A stretch of 64,000 nt of DNA from Microvirga sp052114605. GTDB lineage: Bacteria > Pseudomonadota > Alphaproteobacteria > Rhizobiales > Beijerinckiaceae. Below are positions 35,001 to 42,207 of this stretch, in pieces. A program made the translations under genes and the position numbers. Below the pieces are notes generated by a model that worked only from the letters and a program-made list of their open reading frames with translations, made no database searches and had not been told where the DNA came from. Every line of letters begins with the position of its first letter. The first letter of the stretch is position 1. The stretch is from positions 248,001 to 312,000 of the forward strand of contig NZ_JBFRFB010000003.1 in the NCBI RefSeq assembly GCF_052114605.1. Direction: 5' to 3'.

Positions 35001-36923
35001 GACCTTGGAACCCATGAGGAAGGAGATGCGCTCGCCGGTCTGGGCGAGAGTGGTCTCCAGAGCCTGGCCCTGAACAGTAACGGATTCGGCCACGCGCTGG
35101 CTTGCCGTTTCGAGACGGACCGCAAGGTCCTCGACGCGGGTGCCGACGGCTTCGTCCGCAAAGCGCACGGCGCTCTCGAGATGCTCGCGCACCTCGCTGC
35201 CACGAGCGGTAATCTCGCGAGAGACTTCCTCTGCGGTCGTCGCCATGCTCAAGCGGAACTCGCCGCCGCGAGCGATGATCTCGTCGACCACTTCCGTGCC
35301 GGTGGTGGAAAGCTGCTCACGCAGGGTGGTGCCGCGCGTTGCAAGCTCCTCGATGAGGGAGGTTGCGGTCGTCGCGAATTCATCGCGCAGGGCCAAGCTG
35401 TTCGATGCGAGTTCCTGCACGATGGAGCTGCCGGTCGACGACAGCTGCTCACGCACGAATGTGCCGCGCGTCACGATCTCCTCGCTGACGGCAGTGCCGG
35501 CGGCGGCAATCTGGTCGCGCATTTCGGTGGTGCGGGCGGAAATGTCGTCGGCGATGACGCCGCCGGTGGCGGCCAGCTTCTCGGTGATCTCGCTGCCGCG
35601 TTGAACGAAGCTCTCTTCGAGGCTGCGTGCGGTCTGCTCGAAGGCCTCACGTACGTCGCTGCCCTGCTGGGCGAGGGCATCGATCACGCCGCGGCCGGTC
35701 TCGGCCAGCGTGCGAGTAACCTGGCTCGCGCCTTCCTGCAGGTGGCGTGTGAGAACGTCCCCGGTGCGCTCGAAGGCGCCGGTGATATCCTGAGCCTTGC
35801 TCTCGAGCGCGGTGGTGATGGTGGTGCCGACGTCGGCGATGCCGGTCTTGATCTCCTCGCTTGCGCCGGACAGGCGCTCCACGAGTTCGACGCCACGGCT
35901 CGCCATTTCATCGACGACGCGCTCGCCGGCGCGGCCGAGAGCCTGCGTGATCTGGTCGCCCTGGCTCTCCAGCGAGCCGGTGACCTTGTCGCCCGCGCCG
36001 CTCACGGCGGCCACGACGCGCTCGCTGGCACTGTCGAGATCCTGGATCAGGTTCTGGTGCACGCCGGTGATCGAGCCGCGCACGCGCTCGGCGTTCGAGA
36101 CGATGGCTTCGCGTTGCGCGACGAGTTCGTCGATCAGCGAACGGATGCGGATTTCGTTGTCGGAATAGGCGCGCTCCAGCGTCGAGATCTCGCTGCGCAC
36201 CAGCGTCTCGAGTTCGCCGGCGCGGGCCAGCGCACGCTCGACGCCGTCGCCGACGGCGGCGACTTCACGGCGAACGGCCTGCGATACGGAGAGAACCGCG
36301 TCGGTGGAAAAGTTTTCGGGCTGGGCGAGGCGCGCGGCGACTTCGCCGACCGCGCGGGCCACCATCTTCATCTCCTGCGAGCGGACGGTGAGCATCGCGG
36401 CGATGTAGAACAGGAAGAGGGGAGCGATCAGGGCAATCAGGCCGAGGGCCAGCTGCGAAGTGGAGAAGGTCGCGAGCAGCTGTTCGGGCGTCACGATGCC
36501 CTGCGAATAGATGAAGGCACCGACGCCGCCGAGCCAGAGCAGGGAGGCAAGCATGGCCATAACATAAGCGCTGCGGGAGGGGCGAACCTGAAGCGCTTGA
36601 AGCATTACGCCGACATTCTGGCGGTCGTCGTTGGCCACAGACGTGCGGTCGGGGGCGACGAAGCCTGAGCGGGGCATGTCATCCACCCTGACCTCGCGTT
36701 CCTCCATACGGTCCGCCGGGTCTTCGGGGTCCAGATTGAAGGGACCCCTCGTGAAATCATGGGCCTCGATATCGGGCAGCCGGATGTCTTCGGAAGAAGC
36801 GGACTTGCTCTCCGTATGACCCGGGGTGGGGATGTCAAACGACTCCTCGAGATTGAGCGCTTGCTCAACAGCCGAAAGAGCTGCCTCCGCCGGGTCTTTT
36901 ATCTTCTTCTTTTCGGTCGCCAT
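32013..36923 (-). CDS. Giant membrane-anchored apolipoprotein-like coiled-coil protein, GPR/RgsE-like
   Basis: 1636-residue protein. Residues 1-115 are a polar, acidic N-terminus. Two membrane helices lie at about 119-139 and 157-180. About 1250 residues of almost gapless Glu/Arg/Thr-rich helix follow. A Pro/Ala-rich linker and a conserved globular C-terminus (last 120 residues, VELWDRYRRGESNVFSRKLY) end the protein. The helix runs in 11-residue units: eleven consecutive hendecads occupy residues 866-986, and ten 22-residue double units occupy 487-706. The layout matches the growth pole ring protein of Agrobacterium (GPR) and RgsE of Sinorhizobium, which organise polar growth. ATG 36923 has GAGGG upstream; the frame is open to 37001. 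Confidence 0.72.
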   Translation of the reverse strand: MATEKKKIKDPAEAALSAVEQALNLEESFDIPTPGHTESKSASSEDIRLPDIEAHDFTRGPFNLDPEDPADRMEEREVRVDDMPRSGFVAPDRTSVANDDRQNVGVMLQALQVRPSRSAYVMAMLASLLWLGGVGAFIYSQGIVTPEQLLATFSTSQLALGLIALIAPLFLFYIAAMLTVRSQEMKMVARAVGEVAARLAQPENFSTDAVLSVSQAVRREVAAVGDGVERALARAGELETLVRSEISTLERAYSDNEIRIRSLIDELVAQREAIVSNAERVRGSITGVHQNLIQDLDSASERVVAAVSGAGDKVTGSLESQGDQITQALGRAGERVVDEMASRGVELVERLSGASEEIKTGIADVGTTITTALESKAQDITGAFERTGDVLTRHLQEGASQVTRTLAETGRGVIDALAQQGSDVREAFEQTARSLEESFVQRGSEITEKLAATGGVIADDISARTTEMRDQIAAAGTAVSEEIVTRGTFVREQLSSTGSSIVQELASNSLALRDEFATTATSLIEELATRGTTLREQLSTTGTEVVDEIIARGGEFRLSMATTAEEVSREITARGSEVREHLESAVRFADEAVGTRVEDLAVRLETASQRVAESVTVQGQALETTLAQTGERISFLMGSKVEEFQNSFEARGQEFSENLTRHVDEAQVRLADTGKGVVLAIATQGARVNEVLNRTADTLSTTVDTRAREMEETLGSRLEAFESVMSRGGELAERISTDVGSLTETIGGRFEEMDRLITVQGRTMAESFADRAREATTAIETQLTALEEHASRRTTEITVNFDTIVERVDNALNARSTALNETLVVRTGEMARVMAEGGREVANALQSRVDEITQAITAKTNGIADTLSSKAEQIGETLETRATALNQVLGARAGEISETLESRIANLHQVLGERADEIAETLGSRAFELNQTLGARAEEISETLGARTLEINQTLGGRAEEIAATLSSRTEELAATLDQRVGQFEERVVNRLGGVAEAIDERGQTVVSSLNSRIGEIRSIFDTQGNSLIDALNGRGEEIGREVASITETTLRALEDRSGSMLSSLQERTMELTSSYMQSTEAMRVAIDSGTERTVETLLGTNERLRGELSDVLGRLQDAGRLLQQVASSAGNNLSAVEDGLGGRVQHIEALLSEIASQTSRASDQVADQVDALRSVSSGAIQQAMDLAQNLEERGRALTETTYEQMNTLTQAASALERVESRMTEALSSRQSALDELLGRIEERSQDLESVTRAFTTLVEGSLQSAETKARQIGSVLAGAAETTTSAIGEQFERIRATTGIESERTAAALRGTYEQAAAEMAEALGNATSKFRETMGDLRGMTGQIQRELEATRAELRRGVVELPQETQETTANMRRVVADQIKALNELSSLVSRSNRVVDAAPAVQPRRAAVNEAPVAATMAAVAAAVEQRIASPAPVQAAAPAPAPTVARQPELRPATAPVAPAPVRQQTAPAERPALRQEANAPRDAGGARSGWLSDLLNRASRDEDEEPVRGPARARTNGLESLDSISVDIARMIDHDAAVELWDRYRRGESNVFSRKLYTAQGQQTFEEIRRKYRRDDEFRQTVDRYVDEFERLLAEVSRDDRDSTLTKTYLTSETGKVYTMLAHASGRFD

Positions 36924-37240
36924 GATCCGCCCTCGTGACGCAACTGATAACGATTGAAGCCCGGCAAATCCGCCCTTATGGGACGACACGCATAGCCTCA
37001 ACCGGCACGGAGGAACCGGAGTCGGTTCTTCCGTAGGGTAATCTACTATTTACCAAGCGAGTTTAGCGGCCGGTCATGATGAAGGAAACCCGATGTCCCC
37101 TGCCACTTGCGAACGTCGTTAACGGCTCAGTAACCTGCACTACCGGGTAAAATGAGGCGAAAAAACGGCGGGTTTCGCGCTCGTCTCTCGTCTTCCGGCG
37201 CGCTGTGTCTTAAATATGCGCCGTCACACAGAGGTCCGCA
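36924..37240. other. Divergent intergenic region between the GPR-like gene and ferredoxin
   Basis: 317 bases with no gene. It must hold promoters for two divergent genes. It contains a near-consensus CtrA box at 37119-37134 (reported separately). No other repeat or hairpin stands out. Confidence 0.6.
37119..37134 (+). promoter_or_regulatory. Near-consensus CtrA-binding site
   Basis: TTAACGGCTCAGTAAC reads as TTAA-N7-GTAAC, which differs at one base from the CtrA consensus TTAA-N7-TTAAC. It sits about 200 bases upstream of the GPR-like gene and just over 100 bases before the ferredoxin start. A single match of this length can occur by chance. Confidence 0.4.
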
Positions 37241-37561
37241 ATGATCAAGATCACTTTCATCGATGCCGAGGGCACTTCCCGCGAAGTAGAAGCGGAGGAG
37301 GGCGCGACCGTCATGGAGACGGCGGTTCGCAACGGCATTCCCGGCATCGAGGCGGAATGCGGCGGCGCATGCTCCTGCGCGACATGTCATGTCTATGTCG
37401 ACGAGGCATGGGAATCCGTCACCGGCCAGCCGCAGCCGATGGAGGAGGACATGCTTGATTTCGCCTTCGATGTGCGCCCCAATTCGCGCCTGTCCTGCCA
37501 GATCCGGGTGCGCCCGGAACTCGATGGTCTCGTCGTTCGTACGCCCACCAAACAAGGTTAA
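37241..37561 (+). CDS. 2Fe-2S ferredoxin, adrenodoxin/FdxB type
   Basis: Cytoplasmic electron carrier (106 aa). The cluster ligands are Cys40, Cys46, Cys49 and Cys86 (C-x5-C-x2-C-x36-C), as in vertebrate-type and putidaredoxin-like ferredoxins. An extra Cys44 lies inside the loop. The acidic loop PMEEDMLDF after the cluster region is typical for partner binding. It is likely to serve a monooxygenase, an Fe-S assembly step or a heme-related pathway; no partner reductase is next to it. Confidence 0.92.
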   Translation: MIKITFIDAEGTSREVEAEEGATVMETAVRNGIPGIEAECGGACSCATCHVYVDEAWESVTGQPQPMEEDMLDFAFDVRPNSRLSCQIRVRPELDGLVVRTPTKQG

Positions 37562-37581
37562 CCACTGCCCGGAGGCATTCC

Positions 37582-38007
37582 ATGTTCAAGACGATCCTGG
37601 TTCCTGTCGATCTCGGCGAAGCCGAAGCCGCTCAGCCCGCTATCGACAAGGCGGTGGAACTCGCCGCAGGTGCGGAGGGAAATATCCGCCTTATCTATGT
37701 GCGCGCCATCGTGCCGATGACCTACATGGAATTCATGCCGGCTGCCTTCGACGAGGAGCAGCAGGGCGATTCCGAGAAGAAGCTCGCCGAGCTTGCCGCC
37801 AGCGTGAAGCTGCCGGCGGAGCGCGTCTCGGCGGTGGTGCGTCTCGGTTCGGTTTACAGCGAGATTCTGGACGAGGCCGAGAAGACCGGCGCGGATCTCA
37901 TCGTCATCGGATCGCATCGTCCGACGATGGCGACCTACCTGCTGGGATCGAACGCAGCCACCATCGTGCGGCACGCCAAGTGTTCGGTGCTGGTGGTGCG
38001 GGATTAG
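37582..38007 (+). CDS. Universal stress protein (UspA family)
   Basis: Cytoplasmic single-domain Usp (141 aa) with the first strand MFKTILVPVDL and the ATP-loop-like end (IVIGSHRPTMATYLLGSNAATIVRHAKCSVLVVRD; G-x2-R-x9-G variant). It is 20 bases downstream of the ferredoxin gene in the same direction, so the two are probably cotranscribed. The ATP-binding state cannot be judged. Confidence 0.9.
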   Translation: MFKTILVPVDLGEAEAAQPAIDKAVELAAGAEGNIRLIYVRAIVPMTYMEFMPAAFDEEQQGDSEKKLAELAASVKLPAERVSAVVRLGSVYSEILDEAEKTGADLIVIGSHRPTMATYLLGSNAATIVRHAKCSVLVVRD

Positions 38008-38018
38008 TGTTCCAGAGA

Positions 38019-38208
38019 TGTCATCCCGGACGCCTTAGGCGACCCGGGATCACTTTAAAACAACCCGTTGTCATTCCGGGGCGAGCAATAGCGAGAGCCC
38101 GGAACCCATAACCACCAACATAGAAGAAAGAAGCGAGACGGTGCTTGCTCTCTTCTGAAAGGCCGTGGTTATGGGTTCCGGGCTCCGCTGCGCGGCCCCG
38201 GAATGACA
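38019..38208. repeat. Compound intergenic palindromic element (families B and A)
   Basis: A family B hairpin (38019-38050, TGTCATCCCGGACGCC ... GGCGACCCGGGAT) is followed after about 18 bases by a full family A palindrome (38069-38208, arms TGTCATTCCGGGG/CCCCGGAATGACA, with inner ACCCATAACCAC and GTGGTTATGGGT). It lies between the convergent Usp and membrane-protein genes and fills the gap. The B-A order is the same as at 31718-31935. Confidence 0.8.
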
Positions 38209-38218
38209 AAGGGTGCGT

Positions 38219-38788
38219 TTAACCTACCTTCGGCATCAGCTCGTTCGGCAGTTCCCCTGCACGGAACGGGCGCGGCTTGTTGAGGCGGATCATCGGCTCG
38301 ATCTGCCACACGCCCACAAATGCGAATGCCGCGCCGAGTAAAGCGACGGCCATGGAGCCCATCTGCGCGGCGCGCCAGATCAACACGGCCATGGCGAGCA
38401 GCGAGGCCACGGCCACGACGAAGGTGGTGGCCCAGAGCCACCAGGGTTTGCCGGCGATAAAGCGCGCCTGCGGATTGGCTTTCGCGATGGCCGTGCACAG
38501 GCTCTCGGCAAAGGCGCGGTATTCCGCCGTCATCTCCTGGGCCTCGACGAGGCTTTTCCAGTTGAGCGAGGAGAAGTTGAAGGCCTTGCCGTCCTTCATG
38601 ACGACCCGCGTGCGGAACGCCTTCTGCCCCACGCGTCCCGGCTCATAGGTCATGCGCACAGCCTCGACCGCGCCGAGCTGCACCTCGTGGACCTTGCGGC
38701 CGGTATCCACGATTAGCCTGTCGCCCTTGATGGTAAAGGTGATCGGGCTGCCGATGGGGCGGGGGCTATGGGTATAGGTCTGTGTCAT
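38219..38788 (-). CDS. Membrane protein of unknown function with an N-terminal PH-like region
   Basis: 189-residue protein not assigned to a family here. Residues 10-95 look like a small beta-rich, PH-like domain (ITFTIKGDRLIVDTGRKVHEVQLGAVEAVRMTYEPGRVG). Two membrane helices at about residues 123-140 and 148-165 follow, and a short polar tail. It lies 58 bases downstream of the VWA gene on the same strand. The function is unknown; cofunction with the neighbouring VWA/AAA genes is not shown. Confidence 0.7.
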   Translation of the reverse strand: MTQTYTHSPRPIGSPITFTIKGDRLIVDTGRKVHEVQLGAVEAVRMTYEPGRVGQKAFRTRVVMKDGKAFNFSSLNWKSLVEAQEMTAEYRAFAESLCTAIAKANPQARFIAGKPWWLWATTFVVAVASLLAMAVLIWRAAQMGSMAVALLGAAFAFVGVWQIEPMIRLNKPRPFRAGELPNELMPKVG

Positions 38789-38846
38789 GGGCGTGTTTCA
38801 TGGACCAAGTTCCGCCTCGGTGACAAGTCTGGCGTTCGCGTCTCCG

Positions 38847-40022
38847 CTATCGCACCAGCTCCCGCATGGCGTTGTCGATGCCCTCGAGATTGAGCGGATA
38901 CATGCGCTCGCCGAAGAGCTGGCGCATCAGGACGATGGATTGCGTGTATTGCCAATGGGTCTTGGGCGTCGGGTTCAGCCATGCGGCCCTGGGAAAATGA
39001 TCGAGAATGCGCCTGATCCAGGCCTGCCCCGGCTCCTCGTTCCAATGCTCCACCGAACCGCCGGGATGGGTGATCTCGTAAGGGCTCATGGAAGCATCGC
39101 CCACGAAGACCACCCGGTAATCGGACGGATAGGTGCGGATCACGTCCAGCGTCGGAATTTTCTCGTCGAAGCGGCGGCGGTTTTCCTTCCACAGGTTCTC
39201 GTAGACGCAGTTGTGGAAGTAGAAATGCTCGAAATGCTTGAACTCGAGTCTGGCCGCCGAGAACAGCTCCTCCGCCGTCTGGATGTGCCAGTCCATGGAG
39301 CCGCCCACATCGAGGAAGAGCAGAACCTTCACGGCGTTGCGGCGCTCGGGCCGCAGGCGCACATCGAGATAGCCCTTGTGGGCGGTCTCGTGGATCGTGT
39401 TGTCGAGGTCGAGTTCTTCGGGCGCTCCTGAGCGGGCGAAGCGGCGCAGGCGGCGCAGGGCGATGCGCATGTTGCGCACGCCGAGTTCGACACTGTCGTC
39501 GAAATCCTTGAACTCGCGCTTGTCCCACACCTTCACGGCGCGGAAATTGCGGTTCTTGTCCTGGCCGATGCGGATGCCTTCCGGATTGTAGCCATAGGCG
39601 CCATAGGGCGACGTGCCGGCGGTGCCGATCCACTTGTTTCCGCCCTGATGCCGCCCTTTCTGCTCCTCAAGCCGCTTCTTGAGGTTTTCCCAGAGCTTGT
39701 CCCAGCCCAAGGCCTCGAGCTGCTTCTTCTCCTCGTCCGTCAGATAACGCTCGGCGAGTTTCTTCAGCCATTCCTCGGGGATCTCGCCGCTCTCCAGGGC
39801 TTGGCCCATGCGCTCGATGCCTTTGAAGGCATGGGCGAAGACCTGGTCGAACCGGTCGAAATGGCGCTCGTCCTTCACCAGGCAGGTGCGGGACAGGTAG
39901 TAGAACTCCTCCACGCTCTTGTCGGCGAGGTCCTGGTCCAGCGCTTCCAGCAGGGAGAGATATTCCCGCAGCGACACAGGAACCTTGGCCGCCCGCAGTT
40001 CCGTGAAGAAGGTGAGGAACAT
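38847..40022 (-). CDS. VWA domain protein, CoxE-like (MoxR partner type)
   Basis: Cytoplasmic protein (391 aa) whose C-terminal half holds a von Willebrand factor A fold. The metal site is D-V-G-G-S-M at Asp238-Met243; the canonical DxSxS serine at the middle position is a glycine here, as it is in the CoxE-like group. The first 150 residues are helical. Such proteins usually work with a MoxR AAA+ ATPase, and one lies at 43677-44522 but about 3.6 kb away and on the opposite strand. It directly precedes the KefB/C gene's 3' end (3 bases away). Confidence 0.85.
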   Translation of the reverse strand: MFLTFFTELRAAKVPVSLREYLSLLEALDQDLADKSVEEFYYLSRTCLVKDERHFDRFDQVFAHAFKGIERMGQALESGEIPEEWLKKLAERYLTDEEKKQLEALGWDKLWENLKKRLEEQKGRHQGGNKWIGTAGTSPYGAYGYNPEGIRIGQDKNRNFRAVKVWDKREFKDFDDSVELGVRNMRIALRRLRRFARSGAPEELDLDNTIHETAHKGYLDVRLRPERRNAVKVLLFLDVGGSMDWHIQTAEELFSAARLEFKHFEHFYFHNCVYENLWKENRRRFDEKIPTLDVIRTYPSDYRVVFVGDASMSPYEITHPGGSVEHWNEEPGQAWIRRILDHFPRAAWLNPTPKTHWQYTQSIVLMRQLFGERMYPLNLEGIDNAMRELVR

Positions 40023-40025
40023 CGC

Positions 40026-41816
40026 CTACTTCCCCACGGTGCGCCGGGCGCGGAACTCGGTCCGCTCGGGCTTTTTGCTGTTCTTCTTCAGGATCGTGCG
40101 GAACTCGTCGCGCCGCTCATGGATGGAGGCGATGACGAGGCCCATGGGCACGCCGATATCCGCCAGCACCGCCTCGCTGAGCTGGAGGGAGGCTTCAATG
40201 GTCTCAGGGACAGCATCATCGACGCCGAGATCGTAGAGCTGGGCCGCGTGTTTCGCGTCGCGGGCACGGGACACGATGGTGAGGTCTGGCCTCTCCTGAC
40301 GGGCGGCAGCCACCACCGACTCGATGGCGCTCGGCGTGTCCAGGGTGATGACCAGGGCGCGGGCCTGCTCGATGCCGCAGACGTTCAGGAAATGGGGGTG
40401 TGAGCCGTCACCGAAATAAACCGGCTTGCCGGCCTTGCGCTCGTCCGCGACACGGGCCGGGTCCATATCGATGGCGAGATAGGGCACGCGATGGCGCTGG
40501 AGCATGTCGCCGACGAGCTGACCGACCCGACCGTAGCCCGCGATGATGACGCGCCCTGGCTCCTCGGGCGGGGGGAGGACGGTGATGGCCGGATCGAGCG
40601 GCTGCTTCAGTTCGAGGCGGCGGCCAAGGCGGCGGGCAAGACGGGCGAAGACCGGGATCGCCGCCATGGTCAGGGTCGTGACGAGCAGCAGGTTCTGGCC
40701 CACATCCGTCGGCACGAGGCCTGTCGTCATGGCGACGCCGAGGATCACGAGGCCGAACTCGCCGCCCGGCCCCAGCAACAGGCCGGTCTCGGCGGCTTCC
40801 GAGGCATTGAGGCCGAAGGGCCGCGCGAGCCAGAAGATGATGACGCTCTTGATGGCGATCAGGAAGATCGCCACCGCGAGGATCGTCAACGGAGCCTGCA
40901 GGAAACGCATTACGTCCAGGCTCATGCCGACCGAGACGAAGAACACGCCGAGCAGCAGGCCCTTGAACGGCTGGATCGTCGTGTCCACCGCGCGGCGGTA
41001 TTCGGTCTCGGAGAGAAGGATACCCGCAAGGAAGGCCCCGAGCGCCATGGACAATCCGCTCGCTGCCGCGATCAGGCTCGTGACCAGAACCACGAGAAGG
41101 CAGGCCGCCATGAAGAGTTCGGGGCTCTTGGTGGCCGAGACCATCTGGAAGAACGGCCGCAGAATGATGCGCCCGAGTCCGACGATGACGATCAGCGCCA
41201 GCGCCGCTTGGAAAAGGGCCGTCGCGAAGGACAGCATGGTCGCGTCGGGCTGGTGCGTATCGAGCGCCGCCAGGGTGAACAGAATCGGCGCGACCGCCAG
41301 ATCCTGAAAGAGTAGGGCGGAGAAGCTTGCACGTCCCGGTACGGTGTTGATCCGCTTCTGCTCCGCGAGCACCGGCAGGACGATGGCGGTGGAGGACAGC
41401 GCCAGCGCGATGCCGATCACCGCCGCCGCCGTGACCGTATCCACCACCTTGAAGGCAAAGAGGCTGAGCGCCAGCGTGCAGAGCACGACTTGGAGCGTGC
41501 CGAAGCCGAAGACCTGCCGCCGCAGGATGCGCAGACGCTGCCAGGAGAGTTCGATGCCGATGGTGAAGAGCAGGAACACCACGCCGAATTCGGCAAGGCG
41601 CGACGTACCCTCGGGATTCGTGAAAGTCAGCCAGTCCATCCAAGGATTTTCGGGCACGAACCGCCCGAGCCCATAAGGCCCCAGCAGTGCACCCGCCCCG
41701 AGAAACCCCAGGACAGGACTGATTTTCAGCTTATGGAAGAGCGGGACGACGACGCCTGCCGTTGCCAGAAAAAGGATTGGCTCCTGATACGCGTGCAGGT
41801 CGATGGAGGCTGACAT
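40026..41816 (-). CDS. Monovalent cation:proton antiporter-2 (KefB/KefC) family protein
   Basis: Inner-membrane K+/H+ antiporter (596 aa). Residues 1-400 hold about twelve helices of a CPA2 domain (ILFLATAGVVVPLFHKLKISPVLGFLGAGALLGP, FGVVFLLFTIGIELS). A TrkA-N-type nucleotide-binding domain starts near residue 420 (GRVIIAGYGRVGQLVGDMLQ), followed by a short TrkA-C-like tail. Kef-type antiporters respond to glutathione adducts and protect against electrophiles. The gene is transcribed together with the VWA gene that follows. Confidence 0.93.
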   Translation of the reverse strand: MSASIDLHAYQEPILFLATAGVVVPLFHKLKISPVLGFLGAGALLGPYGLGRFVPENPWMDWLTFTNPEGTSRLAEFGVVFLLFTIGIELSWQRLRILRRQVFGFGTLQVVLCTLALSLFAFKVVDTVTAAAVIGIALALSSTAIVLPVLAEQKRINTVPGRASFSALLFQDLAVAPILFTLAALDTHQPDATMLSFATALFQAALALIVIVGLGRIILRPFFQMVSATKSPELFMAACLLVVLVTSLIAAASGLSMALGAFLAGILLSETEYRRAVDTTIQPFKGLLLGVFFVSVGMSLDVMRFLQAPLTILAVAIFLIAIKSVIIFWLARPFGLNASEAAETGLLLGPGGEFGLVILGVAMTTGLVPTDVGQNLLLVTTLTMAAIPVFARLARRLGRRLELKQPLDPAITVLPPPEEPGRVIIAGYGRVGQLVGDMLQRHRVPYLAIDMDPARVADERKAGKPVYFGDGSHPHFLNVCGIEQARALVITLDTPSAIESVVAAARQERPDLTIVSRARDAKHAAQLYDLGVDDAVPETIEASLQLSEAVLADIGVPMGLVIASIHERRDEFRTILKKNSKKPERTEFRARRTVGK

Positions 41817-41942
41817 GTATTCCTTCCGGTCAGACGCATTGTGGGTCTAGCCGGAAGCACAGCGCAAGGGCAAATCACGGCTTCGCGGAACATGGCGAGC
41901 GCGACATGAATGCAGGTGGAGCATGGGTGCGGTTCCGGAAGG

Positions 41943-42200
41943 CGTCATCCCGGATGCCGAAGGCGATCCGGGATCGTAGGCAGATAAGGCACTGTCATTC
42001 CGCGGCCGCGCAGCGGAGCCCGGAACCCATAACCACGACGGTCTGAGGAAGCGACGCAACGGAACCCGCGAGCTTTATTCTGCCGCTTCGGTGTTTCTGG
42101 GTTCCGGGCTCTCGCTATCGCTCGCCCCGGAATGACAGAAGGGCACACCTCATCCTGCCAACGATCCCGGATCTTTGCTGCGCTCCGTCCGGGATGACAC
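41943..42200. repeat. Compound palindromic element: family A nested between two family B hairpins
   Basis: A family B hairpin at 41943-41973 (GTCATCCCGGATGCCGAAGG ... CCGGGAT) is followed by a family A palindrome (41993-42137), and then by an inverted B arm set at 42162-42200 (CGATCCCGGAT ... GTCCGGGATGACAC). The whole 258-base block is itself roughly palindromic. It fills most of the 391-base gap between the KefB/C start and the 3' end of the PLP-enzyme gene; 41817-41942 holds no recognised gene. Confidence 0.8.
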
Positions 42201-42207
42201 CTGTCTG

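Noticed and set aside
33483..36668. A 1061-codon open frame antisense to the GPR-like gene
   Set aside because: It is the mirror of the 33-base hendecad repeats and GC-rich codons, which lack stops on the opposite strand. It has no ribosome-binding site, and the translation is low-complexity with no domain.
38019..42200. Compound palindromic elements considered as CRISPR repeats or IS ends
   Set aside because: Copies are few, kilobases apart and not spaced by unique spacers; no cas gene or transposase is near.
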